Assembly (NCBI RefSeq): GCF_023111095.1
Contig: NZ_JALGYW010000002.1
Location: 248,001-312,000 of the forward strand
Reading direction: 5' to 3'
DNA from: Maribellus sp. YY47
GTDB lineage: Bacteria > Bacteroidota > Bacteroidia > Bacteroidales > Prolixibacteraceae
DNA length: 64,000 nt
This document shows, one piece after another, positions 25,977 through 34,184 of the stretch. A program made the translations under genes and the position numbers. The stretch's first letter is position 1. Each line of letters starts with the position of its first letter. Under the pieces are notes generated by a model. That model ran no database searches, was not told the DNA's origin, and was given only the letters and a program-made list of their open reading frames with translations.

Positions 25977-27668
25977 TCAATACATGTCGGCTGTATTGAT
26001 GAAGTAGTTTTGAAAATCTTCCCAAACTTTTGGTTCAAGATCTTTCAAGGGATGAAGCATGAGTTCACCACCTTCCTGAAAGGCCAGTTTTCCCTCCTCC
26101 ATGTTCTTAATATTTAACGAACAGGCCAGAAAATCTTTCAAACGGATAAATTCTCCACTGATCCACTGCCGGTAGCTATCTCCCATTTTGAAGAACTGGA
26201 TCTCGCGCAGCCAGTTCGATGGTTCAATTTTATACACCCACCCTTCTCCATAAGGCTCATTATTGATATTAAACGGATCGGCCACCAGGCTTTCATTAAT
26301 TTCTTTGATGGTGCCTGAAACCGGAGAATTCAGCGTAATCTGCTTTCCTTTTCGAATCAGGGTAACCACCGGCTCCATACGTTTTACCTTTTCTCCCGGA
26401 CTTTTCATGATCACCCGGGTATAATCGCCGGTAACGTTGGAAATAAAATCATCGACCCCCAAACGGACACGGCCACCTTTTTCCATAAAAACCCAGGTGT
26501 GCGATTTATCAAAATACAAACCGTTCGGAAAGGTAAGTGCCTGTTCACTGAAAAGCTTAACAAGCCTCGTTTTACTCAATAAAGGCGCTTTTGCCTTTCT
26601 TCTTCGACTGGTAAAAACCACTACCGCCACCAACAAACCAAGTGCAAGTACGGTCAATATTGCCCAAAGCAGCACTGCCGACCGCGTATTTTCGCCTGTC
26701 TGATTCTCAGCCAACAACACGGGGGGAATAAGTTTTTCAAGGTTCGATTGTTTCTCGCCATACACCAAATCTGTAAAACCGCTTTCTTCAACTGTTGTTT
26801 GCCCTGAAGTGGTAAGCCAGCTCAGAAAATCACTCAACTCACTGTTTTCGAGGAAAGCAGGAGCTACGGCATAAATGCTGTGTACCAACGCACGCGGGTA
26901 TTTTCCAATCCAGACAGAGCGTTCAAACTGCTCGGCACTGGCATAAAAATTTTCGCTGTAATCCAAACGTCCGTTGCCATTTCTGTCAATCGGAAGTAAC
27001 TTGATTTTTTCAGCAAAAGTTTGTGTTTCTGAATTCAGGATTGTGGACAAACAGCAAAATCCTACCGCATACTTGTCTTTGCTTACCGAAGCCAAAAACT
27101 CCTCTTTGTTTACCGCCTTTTGACCGGCTATTATTGAAGGATCGGTTTCCAGGAACTTTGCTACCGAAAACTTTACTTCCGGTTCATCCAATATATAAAC
27201 ATCTACTGACTCGCGGTTTTCATTTCCGGCAAGAGTTCCCCAGTTTTTGTGTTTCCTGTTCAGAACAGTTGCCAGTTCCTCCGCAGAAACACCTTTTTCA
27301 AATAACTCTTTTGTAAACGGATTTTCTTCGTTGCAGACTGCCACAATCACTTCGCGCCCAAGCGTCATCATCCACATCGATCCGTCAGACATCGAAATGC
27401 CGGGCCGTTGCATCACAAATCCGACAGAGCGCTCGCCCACGATTTCACTGTTGATTTCAGCCATGCCAATGGAAGAAATTTCGTATTTCATCCCGGCGTT
27501 GCTTTTCAGGTATTCCGAAATCCACGAATCAACCAGATCACGTGTTTCCGGTGTCGTAAAAATTTTTACTGGTTCATCGCTTACAGCCGGAGTTCCGGCA
27601 TTTTGGCTGCTCACTCCGCCAAATACCAGCAGGAGCAGCACTACTGTCATTAAAATCCTGGTTTTCAT
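25977..27668 (-). CDS. PstS-like binding protein fused by a membrane helix to a GcvH-like domain
   Basis: 563 residues. Signal peptide (about 1-21), then about 290 residues that resemble a phosphate/tungstate-type periplasmic binding protein (KIFTTPETRDLVDSWISEYL, VGFVMQRPGISMSDG, ELFEKGVSAEELATVL). It includes an EF-hand-like calcium loop, DRNGNGRLDYSE. A membrane helix (about 330-350) follows, and then a cytosolic GcvH-like domain: HTWVFMEKGGRVRLGVDDF, KGKQITLNSPVSG, EGWVYKIEP, and the RLKDFL...LAFQEGGELMLHPL extension shared with the smaller GcvH-like protein. The canonical lipoyl Lys position is Gly, with a Lys one residue later. It is the first gene of the operon. I know no described function for this domain combination. 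Confidence 0.82.
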   Translation of the reverse strand: MKTRILMTVVLLLLVFGGVSSQNAGTPAVSDEPVKIFTTPETRDLVDSWISEYLKSNAGMKYEISSIGMAEINSEIVGERSVGFVMQRPGISMSDGSMWMMTLGREVIVAVCNEENPFTKELFEKGVSAEELATVLNRKHKNWGTLAGNENRESVDVYILDEPEVKFSVAKFLETDPSIIAGQKAVNKEEFLASVSKDKYAVGFCCLSTILNSETQTFAEKIKLLPIDRNGNGRLDYSENFYASAEQFERSVWIGKYPRALVHSIYAVAPAFLENSELSDFLSWLTTSGQTTVEESGFTDLVYGEKQSNLEKLIPPVLLAENQTGENTRSAVLLWAILTVLALGLLVAVVVFTSRRRKAKAPLLSKTRLVKLFSEQALTFPNGLYFDKSHTWVFMEKGGRVRLGVDDFISNVTGDYTRVIMKSPGEKVKRMEPVVTLIRKGKQITLNSPVSGTIKEINESLVADPFNINNEPYGEGWVYKIEPSNWLREIQFFKMGDSYRQWISGEFIRLKDFLACSLNIKNMEEGKLAFQEGGELMLHPLKDLEPKVWEDFQNYFINTADMY

Positions 27669-27744
27669 TGTTGAATTGATTTAAACGTTTTTTTCCGGGC
27701 TCTGAATCCAAATTCCGGATTCCTTTTCAGCCCGATATATCTAA

Positions 27745-27760
27745 TCCAACTTTGATGCCA
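27745..27760 (-). promoter_or_regulatory. Candidate sigma-54 (-24/-12) promoter
   Basis: The minus strand reads TGGCATCAAAGTTGGA: GG, ten bases, then GG, against the consensus GG-N10-GC in TGGCAC-N5-TTGCA. It lies 77-92 bp before the ATG of the PstS/GcvH-like gene. The operon itself encodes an NtrC-type activator, which makes the match more credible. The -12 element deviates by one base. Confidence 0.55.
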
Positions 27761-27805
27761 CACTCACAACGCACTGACTAACTGCAACTTACACAACAAA
27801 CTGAC

Positions 27806-27930
27806 TAATATTCAAACAATTAAAGTGTTGAATATCTTTACACTTATTTCCACAATCGATCCAATTGGCTGATTTTCTACAACTTACCATTGTGTTGAAT
27901 ATTTATACAGCTGTTGCATTTTTCAACACT
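27806..27930. promoter_or_regulatory. Repeated GTGTTGAATAT sites, candidate enhancer (UAS) for the NtrC-type regulator
   Basis: GTGTTGAATATCTTTACAC at 27825-27843 and GTGTTGAATATTTATACAG at 27892-27910 are near-identical 19-mers with GTGT...ACAC ends. Partial copies in reverse orientation occur at 27806-27816 (GTTTGAATATT) and 27920-27929 (GTGTTGAAAA). They lie about 50-170 bp upstream of the -24/-12 element, the usual place for enhancer sites. Confidence 0.5.
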
Positions 27931-28040
27931 CACCGAAGTAAGAACTGAGCTACAAGGAAATTGGAGCCTATTCTTTTTGAAAATAATTGAATATCGGTAT
28001 TTGGAGTAATAATAAAACAGGAGGTCCTTCAAAAAATATT

Positions 28041-28140
28041 CTTCACGCAAAGTACGCTAAGTTTTACCCAAAAGAACGCAAAAACAAAAACTCACAGTAA
28101 ATCTTTGCGGCCTTTGCGCTTCTTCCTTTCTTTGCGAGGA
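28041..28140. repeat. Long copy of the CTTTGCG intergenic repeat
   Basis: CACGCAAAGTACGCTAAG at the left and TCTTTGCGGCCTTTGCGC plus TTCTTTGCGAGGA at the right face each other, so the element can fold on itself. It lies in the 539-bp gap between the blaR1-like gene and the NrfD operon; the rest of the gap holds the promoter and enhancer candidates. Confidence 0.6.
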
Positions 28141-28207
28141 CTAAATTCAACTGTCTTTATTGAAGATAGTCTTCTCTATACTGTTCCAGACCTAATGAAA
28201 TGAATAA

Positions 28208-31200
28208 CTAATTGCAATCGCAAAATTCAGAATTGTAAAACTGCACCAACTCCCCTTGCTGAACATCGCTCAATTTAAGATCGGTTTTCAGAAGTTTCGC
28301 ATTTGTTAAATCGAGACGATAGATTTCATTCACGGACGAATCTTTGGAAATGTAGTATTCCCTATTTAAGTAATACCAATTGACAGGACGTATTTCCGTT
28401 TCCTTATCCATTTTCACTTTTCTGTCTTTCAAATCGTAGATGGTAATTCCTGCCAGATCGGAATGCCATGGCGAAACAATGTAACGCTGATCTTTGGTAA
28501 TGAAGAAGAAACCTCCCCGGTGGTTTTGAATTTTGCCTGTTTCGTCGATCAGGATTAAGCGGCCTTCGTAATCGCCAAACTTTGTACCGATTACCATTCC
28601 GTTAACCGGTTGCGAACTAAAATTCAATCCGTAGCGGTCGCCCACTGCCTCCATATCGTTAAAATTTAAACTATCAACAGGCAGGTTATTTTTGTAACTG
28701 ACTATCCTACCACGGCACAGGAAGTCATTACCCATTCTCCAGCCCGAGTTATTTAACTGATAAACTTTTACCAACACATCCCCAATTTCAAAATATCGTG
28801 TGTTTTCATTTTTGTAATTTTCCCACCATTCTTTTAACTCCTGAACCAGGTCGGGGTTGTTAGTTGAAACGGCAGCCAAAGGATGAAAAAGTTGATTTTT
28901 CCTGTAATAATCCAGAAACATGGCAGCAAAGCCACCGATTGTACTTTCCACATCTGGTCTCTGACTGGAAAAGACATTCATCATACTCTTACAAGGCTCC
29001 TGAGATTCCAGGTTACTCATTAAAAATTTGAGGTCGTTGTACGATAGCCATTTTCGGACATCGAGTCTTATTCCACTTGTTAAATCGTTACCGTAAATTT
29101 CTCCATAAGTAATAAATTTTTCTTCATCCGGATCGGCCATAAAATTTGCAGGTTGCTTAAAACGCAGGCGCGCAAAAAGCGTTTGTACATTCATTTTACG
29201 CAAGTCGCCAACATGGTTTTTACTCAGCGGCGGCTGATTGGGGATTTCATTGTTTTTCGATCTTAAAACAGGACTTTTGAAGTCATCATTTTCTACTCGG
29301 CATCTTAACTGAAATAACCCGTCTTTTCCAATATTTACAAACAATGGAATTTCATTGCTATTATCAACCAACTGCAAAGTTGTAAACGCTTCATTTTTTT
29401 CATTGTCTATTTCCGTTTTACCTTCTAGAAAAAAAGAAGCTTGCAATTCAGCTATACCCGTATATTGTTTCTGAGGCTCACCATTTTGACTTACCTGAAC
29501 AACATAATCAATGCTGCTGTATGTATTTTGTGTAAATGAAAGCTCTACCTGCATTTTATCATCCTTTCCCTCCATCTGATACGTTTTACCCGAACCAAGA
29601 TATTCAGGTAATATCTCGAAAATCGTATCGTTCAAAATAAGGATCTCTCCTCTTAGCTCTATCTTTTTATACTCTTCCGGTAAATTATATAACCCGGCAA
29701 TGAAATTTGAGGAATAGTCATCCGGACCATGAACTATTACTTCTGCATTTCCTGAACCACTGTTGTTTTCCTTTCCCGTATCTTGCTGATTATCCTTTTC
29801 CTGCCCGGTTGTGGTTTCTGTTCTTAAAACCGGACATTTAAAATTTCCGGTCTCAATTGTACCTCTTAATTTTCCGGGACCGTCTTCCCCAATCTTAATA
29901 TTGATCCACTCCCCTTCTTTATCGTTAAGAAACTGCTCAGCAGCAAATGTTTCATTTTTCCGATCATCTTTCACCCATTCTTTTCCGAAGAAAAATGATG
30001 ATAACATTTCAGCTTCCCCTGTGTACTGTTTTTTAGGTTCTCCTTTTTGCTTCACATTAACCAGAAATTTAATACTGCTGTATGTATTTCGAGTAAATGT
30101 AACATCAACCTGAACATTATCATCTTCCCCTACCATTTGATACTTTTTATCCAAATCAATATAATCAGGCAGTGAATAAATTTCGGTATCGTTTAAAATA
30201 AGCTGGTTACCTTTTAGTTCAATCCTTCTATAATATGGAGATGTATTATAGATCCCTTTCAAAAAGTTCTTTGAATACTCTTCCGGGTGTTGTACAATAA
30301 TCTCTACATTACGGTGGAATAGATCGTTTATATTCTGATTCCGCAAATCAAATAACGCTTTTTCTCTCGTGTAATTCTTAGCTCCTTCAATAAGCTTCGA
30401 CCGATCAGGGTATTCTTTTTTTAAGACATCGTACAGTTTCGTGCCCTTTTCAACATTACCCATAAGAATATACAATGAAGCCAGATTTATTTTCGCTATA
30501 TATAATTCATCATTGTCGTTTGAATTCAACATTTTATCATAAATATGAAAGCTCTTTTCGTACATTTTCATGGCGTTTTGAGTATCGCCTTCCAGATCAT
30601 AAACCAATCCTAATACCCGCCAATATTCAGGTTCTTCAGGACGAAGTTCTGTCAGCTTTTGTAACTGCTGTTTTGCTTTTTCAAATTCATGTAATTTGAT
30701 ATAGATATTTGCGGAATTCATTAAAGCCGTTGGCAAATCGGGTTGAATTTCCAAAGCCTGGTTGAATAGATCCAAAGCCCCCTCTGGATCGTTTAGTATC
30801 ATTGCGGCGCCACTTTTGTTTAATTCAACTGCTTTTGAATCGTATGTTGTCTCATTCCTGCCAATTATCTTATTACTCAAAAAACCGTAAATCATCGAAG
30901 CATAAAGCCGTTCAGCTTCGCTTTCCATATTGTATTTGCCCGGTTCCTTTATAAACGATGAAATATTTGAAGGTGAAATATCCCCGGCGATTTCAATCCC
31001 CTCGAGAACTTTCTTGTAGAATTCACTTTCTTTCGATAATTCCTGTAAAAACTGCATTACTTTTCCTTCGAGGTTCAGCGAGAAATTCATAGTTGGAGCA
31101 TTAGAAACTTCGTAAATTTGCAAAAGCGCAGGATTGGATTTCGCCAAAGTAACCAATGAATCATGAGGCAGGGTTATCTTCTCCTTAACTTCTTCCCCTG

Positions 31201-32323
31201 TGTTTCTCGACGACAGCAATTCATTAAACTTCTGATAGGCAATCTTTGTGTCAGACTCGCCGGTTGTATTCACCACCATATCATCAGTCATCAACCGCAG
31301 TTCTACCAAATCTTTTATTTCGTCTTTTGAAAATACTTTGCTGATTACAGGATCCTTTTTGAGATTACGGTACAGAACCTTTCGCTGGTTCAGTCCATTA
31401 ACTCCTGCAATAAATAAAAACAAAACAAGAGCCACCGGAGCTAACACCAAAATCTTGTACTTCGCCTTTTTATACAAACGGCTGTTAGCAATCATTTTTA
31501 TGCGCTGGCTTAACATCGACTTATTAAAATGCGAGGTTACGCTAACAATGTTTGCCTCTGCAACCTGATTAACCATCAAGGCCTGGTAGTGCAAACTGTC
31601 AATCCCCGACTGAATGGCGCCCTCATCGGCCAGAAATTCGTGCGTTAGATTGATGGAGCGACGCATCATCCACACAATCGGGTTGAACCACATAAAAATG
31701 CAGAGTAGTTCAAAAAATACAGCGTCGAAAGAGTGCCTTTGTTTCACATGTACGCTTTCGTGTGCAATAATTTTTCCCAAATCGGTTTCAGGCAGCTTTT
31801 TATCTGTCAGAAAAATCCAACTAAAAAAAGAAAAGGGAGTGGAAAAACGTTCGTGAAACAAAAGCGTAAACAGGGGTTGTTTTACTTTTCGCGACCTGTT
31901 GTACCAAACATTAATGGTTACAAGCTGCACAATAAAACGCAGTAGCAGAACAGCAAGTCCGGCAAAATACAGGTAGGGTAAAACCTGTAACAGATTGATT
32001 GAACTCCTCTTTTTTAAGGGCTCTATATCAGGAACGAACATCGGGTTAACAGGATAAAAGTCGGTTGTAGAGACTTGTTGAGTTGGTCTTTCCAAAACCG
32101 GAGGCGGCGCGAGAACTTCTGTTTGTTCTTCTGCTTTCGTAGTTAAAGGCAAAAGAATATAATAACTCCCCGTTGGGAGAAGCAAGGAAAAAATTGCCGC
32201 AAAAATAAGGAAGAAGCGGCGCTGCCTGAAATTGGTTTCTTTTCTGAAAAACAGGAGATAAATAAGATAGGCAAATGCCAGACAAACGGACGTGGCGATT
32301 AGGTAATTAGTTGGGGTATCCAT
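28208..32323 (-). CDS. Giant BlaR1/MecR1-type M56 sensor-protease with TPRs and a duplicated domain
   Basis: 1371 residues, against about 600 for classical BlaR1. The N-terminal part has four or so membrane helices and the M56 zinc-protease site HESVH near residue 188, with a downstream HEFLADEGAI ligand helix. Instead of a penicillin-binding domain the periplasmic part has an all-helical region, TPR-like repeats (about 505-640), then two copies of a domain of about 160 residues (about 675-835 and 860-1020; shared NTYSS and QYTG motifs, closing PVLR). A C-terminal about 330 residues includes beta-rich YDLKDRKVKMD-type sequence. It is 3 bp downstream of a BlaI-type repressor gene, so signal-dependent cleavage of the repressor is likely. 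The ligand is unknown; a beta-lactam is not indicated. Confidence 0.85.
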   Translation of the reverse strand: MDTPTNYLIATSVCLAFAYLIYLLFFRKETNFRQRRFFLIFAAIFSLLLPTGSYYILLPLTTKAEEQTEVLAPPPVLERPTQQVSTTDFYPVNPMFVPDIEPLKKRSSINLLQVLPYLYFAGLAVLLLRFIVQLVTINVWYNRSRKVKQPLFTLLFHERFSTPFSFFSWIFLTDKKLPETDLGKIIAHESVHVKQRHSFDAVFFELLCIFMWFNPIVWMMRRSINLTHEFLADEGAIQSGIDSLHYQALMVNQVAEANIVSVTSHFNKSMLSQRIKMIANSRLYKKAKYKILVLAPVALVLFLFIAGVNGLNQRKVLYRNLKKDPVISKVFSKDEIKDLVELRLMTDDMVVNTTGESDTKIAYQKFNELLSSRNTGEEVKEKITLPHDSLVTLAKSNPALLQIYEVSNAPTMNFSLNLEGKVMQFLQELSKESEFYKKVLEGIEIAGDISPSNISSFIKEPGKYNMESEAERLYASMIYGFLSNKIIGRNETTYDSKAVELNKSGAAMILNDPEGALDLFNQALEIQPDLPTALMNSANIYIKLHEFEKAKQQLQKLTELRPEEPEYWRVLGLVYDLEGDTQNAMKMYEKSFHIYDKMLNSNDNDELYIAKINLASLYILMGNVEKGTKLYDVLKKEYPDRSKLIEGAKNYTREKALFDLRNQNINDLFHRNVEIIVQHPEEYSKNFLKGIYNTSPYYRRIELKGNQLILNDTEIYSLPDYIDLDKKYQMVGEDDNVQVDVTFTRNTYSSIKFLVNVKQKGEPKKQYTGEAEMLSSFFFGKEWVKDDRKNETFAAEQFLNDKEGEWINIKIGEDGPGKLRGTIETGNFKCPVLRTETTTGQEKDNQQDTGKENNSGSGNAEVIVHGPDDYSSNFIAGLYNLPEEYKKIELRGEILILNDTIFEILPEYLGSGKTYQMEGKDDKMQVELSFTQNTYSSIDYVVQVSQNGEPQKQYTGIAELQASFFLEGKTEIDNEKNEAFTTLQLVDNSNEIPLFVNIGKDGLFQLRCRVENDDFKSPVLRSKNNEIPNQPPLSKNHVGDLRKMNVQTLFARLRFKQPANFMADPDEEKFITYGEIYGNDLTSGIRLDVRKWLSYNDLKFLMSNLESQEPCKSMMNVFSSQRPDVESTIGGFAAMFLDYYRKNQLFHPLAAVSTNNPDLVQELKEWWENYKNENTRYFEIGDVLVKVYQLNNSGWRMGNDFLCRGRIVSYKNNLPVDSLNFNDMEAVGDRYGLNFSSQPVNGMVIGTKFGDYEGRLILIDETGKIQNHRGGFFFITKDQRYIVSPWHSDLAGITIYDLKDRKVKMDKETEIRPVNWYYLNREYYISKDSSVNEIYRLDLTNAKLLKTDLKLSDVQQGELVQFYNSEFCDCN

Positions 32324-32326
32324 CGA

Positions 32327-32701
32327 TTACGGTTTTTGTTTTTTGATTTCATCTTCAATCGAAGCTTTCAGGGCTTCCAATTCATCGAGACTCACCTTTT
32401 TGCTTTTCATAAAATGAGATACCATTTGGGTGAGTGAATTGTTGTAAAGGTTTTTTAGCGTACTGGTAAAAATTTGTTTCCCGTACTCTTTTTGACTGAT
32501 TAACGGGTAGTACACAAAGGTTTTTCCGTATTTATTATAGGAAACGTATTTCTTTTTCTCCAGCACTTTAATAACTGTCGCAACCGTGTTATATGCCGGT
32601 TTGGGATCGGGCAGTGCATTAAGAATGTCACTTACGGCACCTCTTTCTATTGTCCAGAGGGCCTTTAAGATTTCTTCCTGAGCTTTGGTTATTTCCTGCA
32701 T
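32327..32701 (-). CDS. BlaI/MecI/CopY-family transcriptional repressor
   Basis: 124 residues, a usual length. The winged helix (about 1-75) reads ITKAQEEILKALWTIERGAV then PAYNTVATVIKVLEKKKYVS, the recognition region of the family; the C-terminal helices (about 85-120) serve dimerisation. These repressors bind TACA-TGTA dyads and are inactivated by cleavage when the partner BlaR1-type protease is triggered. A perfect ACTACATTTGTAGT dyad lies about 58 bp upstream, so the gene pair is probably autorepressed. Confidence 0.93.
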   Translation of the reverse strand: MQEITKAQEEILKALWTIERGAVSDILNALPDPKPAYNTVATVIKVLEKKKYVSYNKYGKTFVYYPLISQKEYGKQIFTSTLKNLYNNSLTQMVSHFMKSKKVSLDELEALKASIEDEIKKQKP

Positions 32702-32731
32702 AACTACGCTGTATTAATTTCAATTACGAAT

Positions 32732-32739
32732 CAAATATA
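32732..32739 (-). promoter_or_regulatory. Candidate -7 box (TATATTTG) of the blaI-blaR1 operon
   Basis: Minus strand TATATTTG matches TAnnTTTG. The BlaI-type dyad lies 19 bp upstream of it, in the place of the -33 element, as expected for repression by occlusion. Confidence 0.5.
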
Positions 32740-32758
32740 TCAAATAATTTAACTAAAT

Positions 32759-32772
32759 ACTACATTTGTAGT
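32759..32772. promoter_or_regulatory. BlaI-type operator dyad
   Basis: ACTACATTTGTAGT is a perfect 14-bp palindrome of the TACAnnTGTA class recognised by BlaI/MecI. It lies in the intergenic region directly upstream of the repressor gene. Confidence 0.75.
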
Positions 32773-32815
32773 TTTTATTTTAAAAACAAGAAATATATCT
32801 ATGGCAATACATGAG

Positions 32816-34087
32816 TTATTTTATCAGGTAAAGATTGTCTTTTGTGCGTAATATCATTTGATCGCCCACAAAAGCAGGTATGGCTTTAACGGTTTCGTTA
32901 ATGCTGTTTTCTGCCACTTTTTGAAAGGTTTCACCGGGCTTAATGATGGTGCAGTCGCCTTTCACATTAATGAAGTAGATATTTCCGGCTGCATAAATGG
33001 GCGAAGCGTTGAAGTTGCCTTTTAGTTTTTCTTTCCACACCGGCTTTCCTGTCATCGCATCCAAACAGGTTACCATGCCGCGATCATGAACCATGTACAT
33101 CTTGCCATCAACAATAACAGGAGTTGGAATTTGCGGAACTTCATCCTCACACATCCACACCATTTTGGAGTTCGTTACATCGCCTTTTCCGGTTGGATTA
33201 ATAGCATACTGACGGGTAAAAAACGGTGTGTTGTCCAGGAAAATCCAACCCGAATTCACAAACACCAGCCCATTCCAGTACAAAGGCTGGCTAACGGTTG
33301 AGTCATATCCGTAGGTAAAAGTCCAGATCACTTCGCCAGTATTTACATCGTGGGCAAAACACATGTAAGCAGAATTACTGATCAGCAACTCTTTCCCATC
33401 CGCACTTATCACAATCGGAGTCTGGTACGATTTCCGGTAAACGGGCTCCAGCGGATCATAAATTTCTTTGGGCCGCACACTTTTCCATATCGTTTCGCCT
33501 GTGGCTTTATCCAGCGCCACCACATACGGATCTTTAGTACCTTCCAGATGAACGATCAGCATATTCTTGTAAATAATCGGTGAAGAAGCCGGCCCCTGCA
33601 TATGATCGCACGGCAGATCTTCACGTTTCCAGATCAGTTCAAAATTTTTAGTATCGATACAAGCCGTTCCAAAAGTTCCGTAATGCACGTAAACACGTCC
33701 CTTTTCAATACACGGAGTTGGCGTTGCATACGAGTTGGTGCTGTGAATACGCTGAGGATCTTCAGCGGTGAAAAGGATTTTCTCGTCCAAAAGTTTACCC
33801 GTTTTTAAGTCAAAACAAAAGGTGTAAAACTTTGTACCATCTTCTTCGGCCGAAGTCAGCCAAACCTGATTACCGAAAACTACCGGAGAAGACCAACCTA
33901 CGCCTTTTACCGGAACCTTCCAAACTACATTTTCAGTGTCACTCCAATGAAGTGGAGCTTTTTCTACGTTGGCGTGCCCGTTCATATCCGAACCTCTAAA
34001 ATGTGTCCAGTTCTGCGTATTCGAACTACAAGAAAAAAGAATCAGGAAAACAATCACAAAAGGAATGGCAATTAAGAAACGCTTCAT
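32816..34087 (-). CDS. PQQ-like beta-propeller lipoprotein
   Basis: 423 residues from the ATG at 34087; the open frame reaches 27 codons further, but the chosen start gives a lipoprotein signal ending LFSC. The mature part opens with NWTHFRGSDMNGHANVEKAP and has blades CFDLKTGKLL, ALDKATGETIW, DVNTGEVIW and CLDAMTGKPVW. It resembles the propellers of the 4-15 kb operon but lies alone, 17 kb away, and is more distant from them than they are from each other. As a lipoprotein it would be on an outer or inner membrane surface. Its divergent neighbour is a phosphatase-family gene with a 97-bp shared promoter region. Confidence 0.87.
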   Translation of the reverse strand: MKRFLIAIPFVIVFLILFSCSSNTQNWTHFRGSDMNGHANVEKAPLHWSDTENVVWKVPVKGVGWSSPVVFGNQVWLTSAEEDGTKFYTFCFDLKTGKLLDEKILFTAEDPQRIHSTNSYATPTPCIEKGRVYVHYGTFGTACIDTKNFELIWKREDLPCDHMQGPASSPIIYKNMLIVHLEGTKDPYVVALDKATGETIWKSVRPKEIYDPLEPVYRKSYQTPIVISADGKELLISNSAYMCFAHDVNTGEVIWTFTYGYDSTVSQPLYWNGLVFVNSGWIFLDNTPFFTRQYAINPTGKGDVTNSKMVWMCEDEVPQIPTPVIVDGKMYMVHDRGMVTCLDAMTGKPVWKEKLKGNFNASPIYAAGNIYFINVKGDCTIIKPGETFQKVAENSINETVKAIPAFVGDQMILRTKDNLYLIK

Positions 34088-34184
34088 TGGATAAGGTTTA
34101 AGTTGATCTGTCTCAAAGTTAATCGAAAAAAGGAATTTGAGAATGAAATCGCTACATTTGGTGCTCATTTAAAAATTATATGCT
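34088..34184. promoter_or_regulatory. Divergent promoter region with two -7 boxes
   Basis: Plus-strand TACATTTG at 34153-34160 faces the phosphatase gene, and minus-strand TAACTTTG at 34114-34121 faces the propeller gene. Both fit TAnnTTTG; neither has an obvious -33 TTTG at 19 bp. Confidence 0.42.

Noticed and set aside
23120-27668. Part of a glycine cleavage system
   Set aside because: GcvH-like domains lack the canonical lipoyl lysine position, are membrane-linked, and no gcvT or gcvP is present.
25977-27668. Phosphate ABC transporter component
   Set aside because: No pstC, pstA or pstB nearby, and the PstS-like part is fused to a membrane helix and GcvH-like domain.
28041-28140. CRISPR or IS end
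   Set aside because: A single inverted CTTTGCG-type intergenic repeat without regular spacers, transposase or target duplication.
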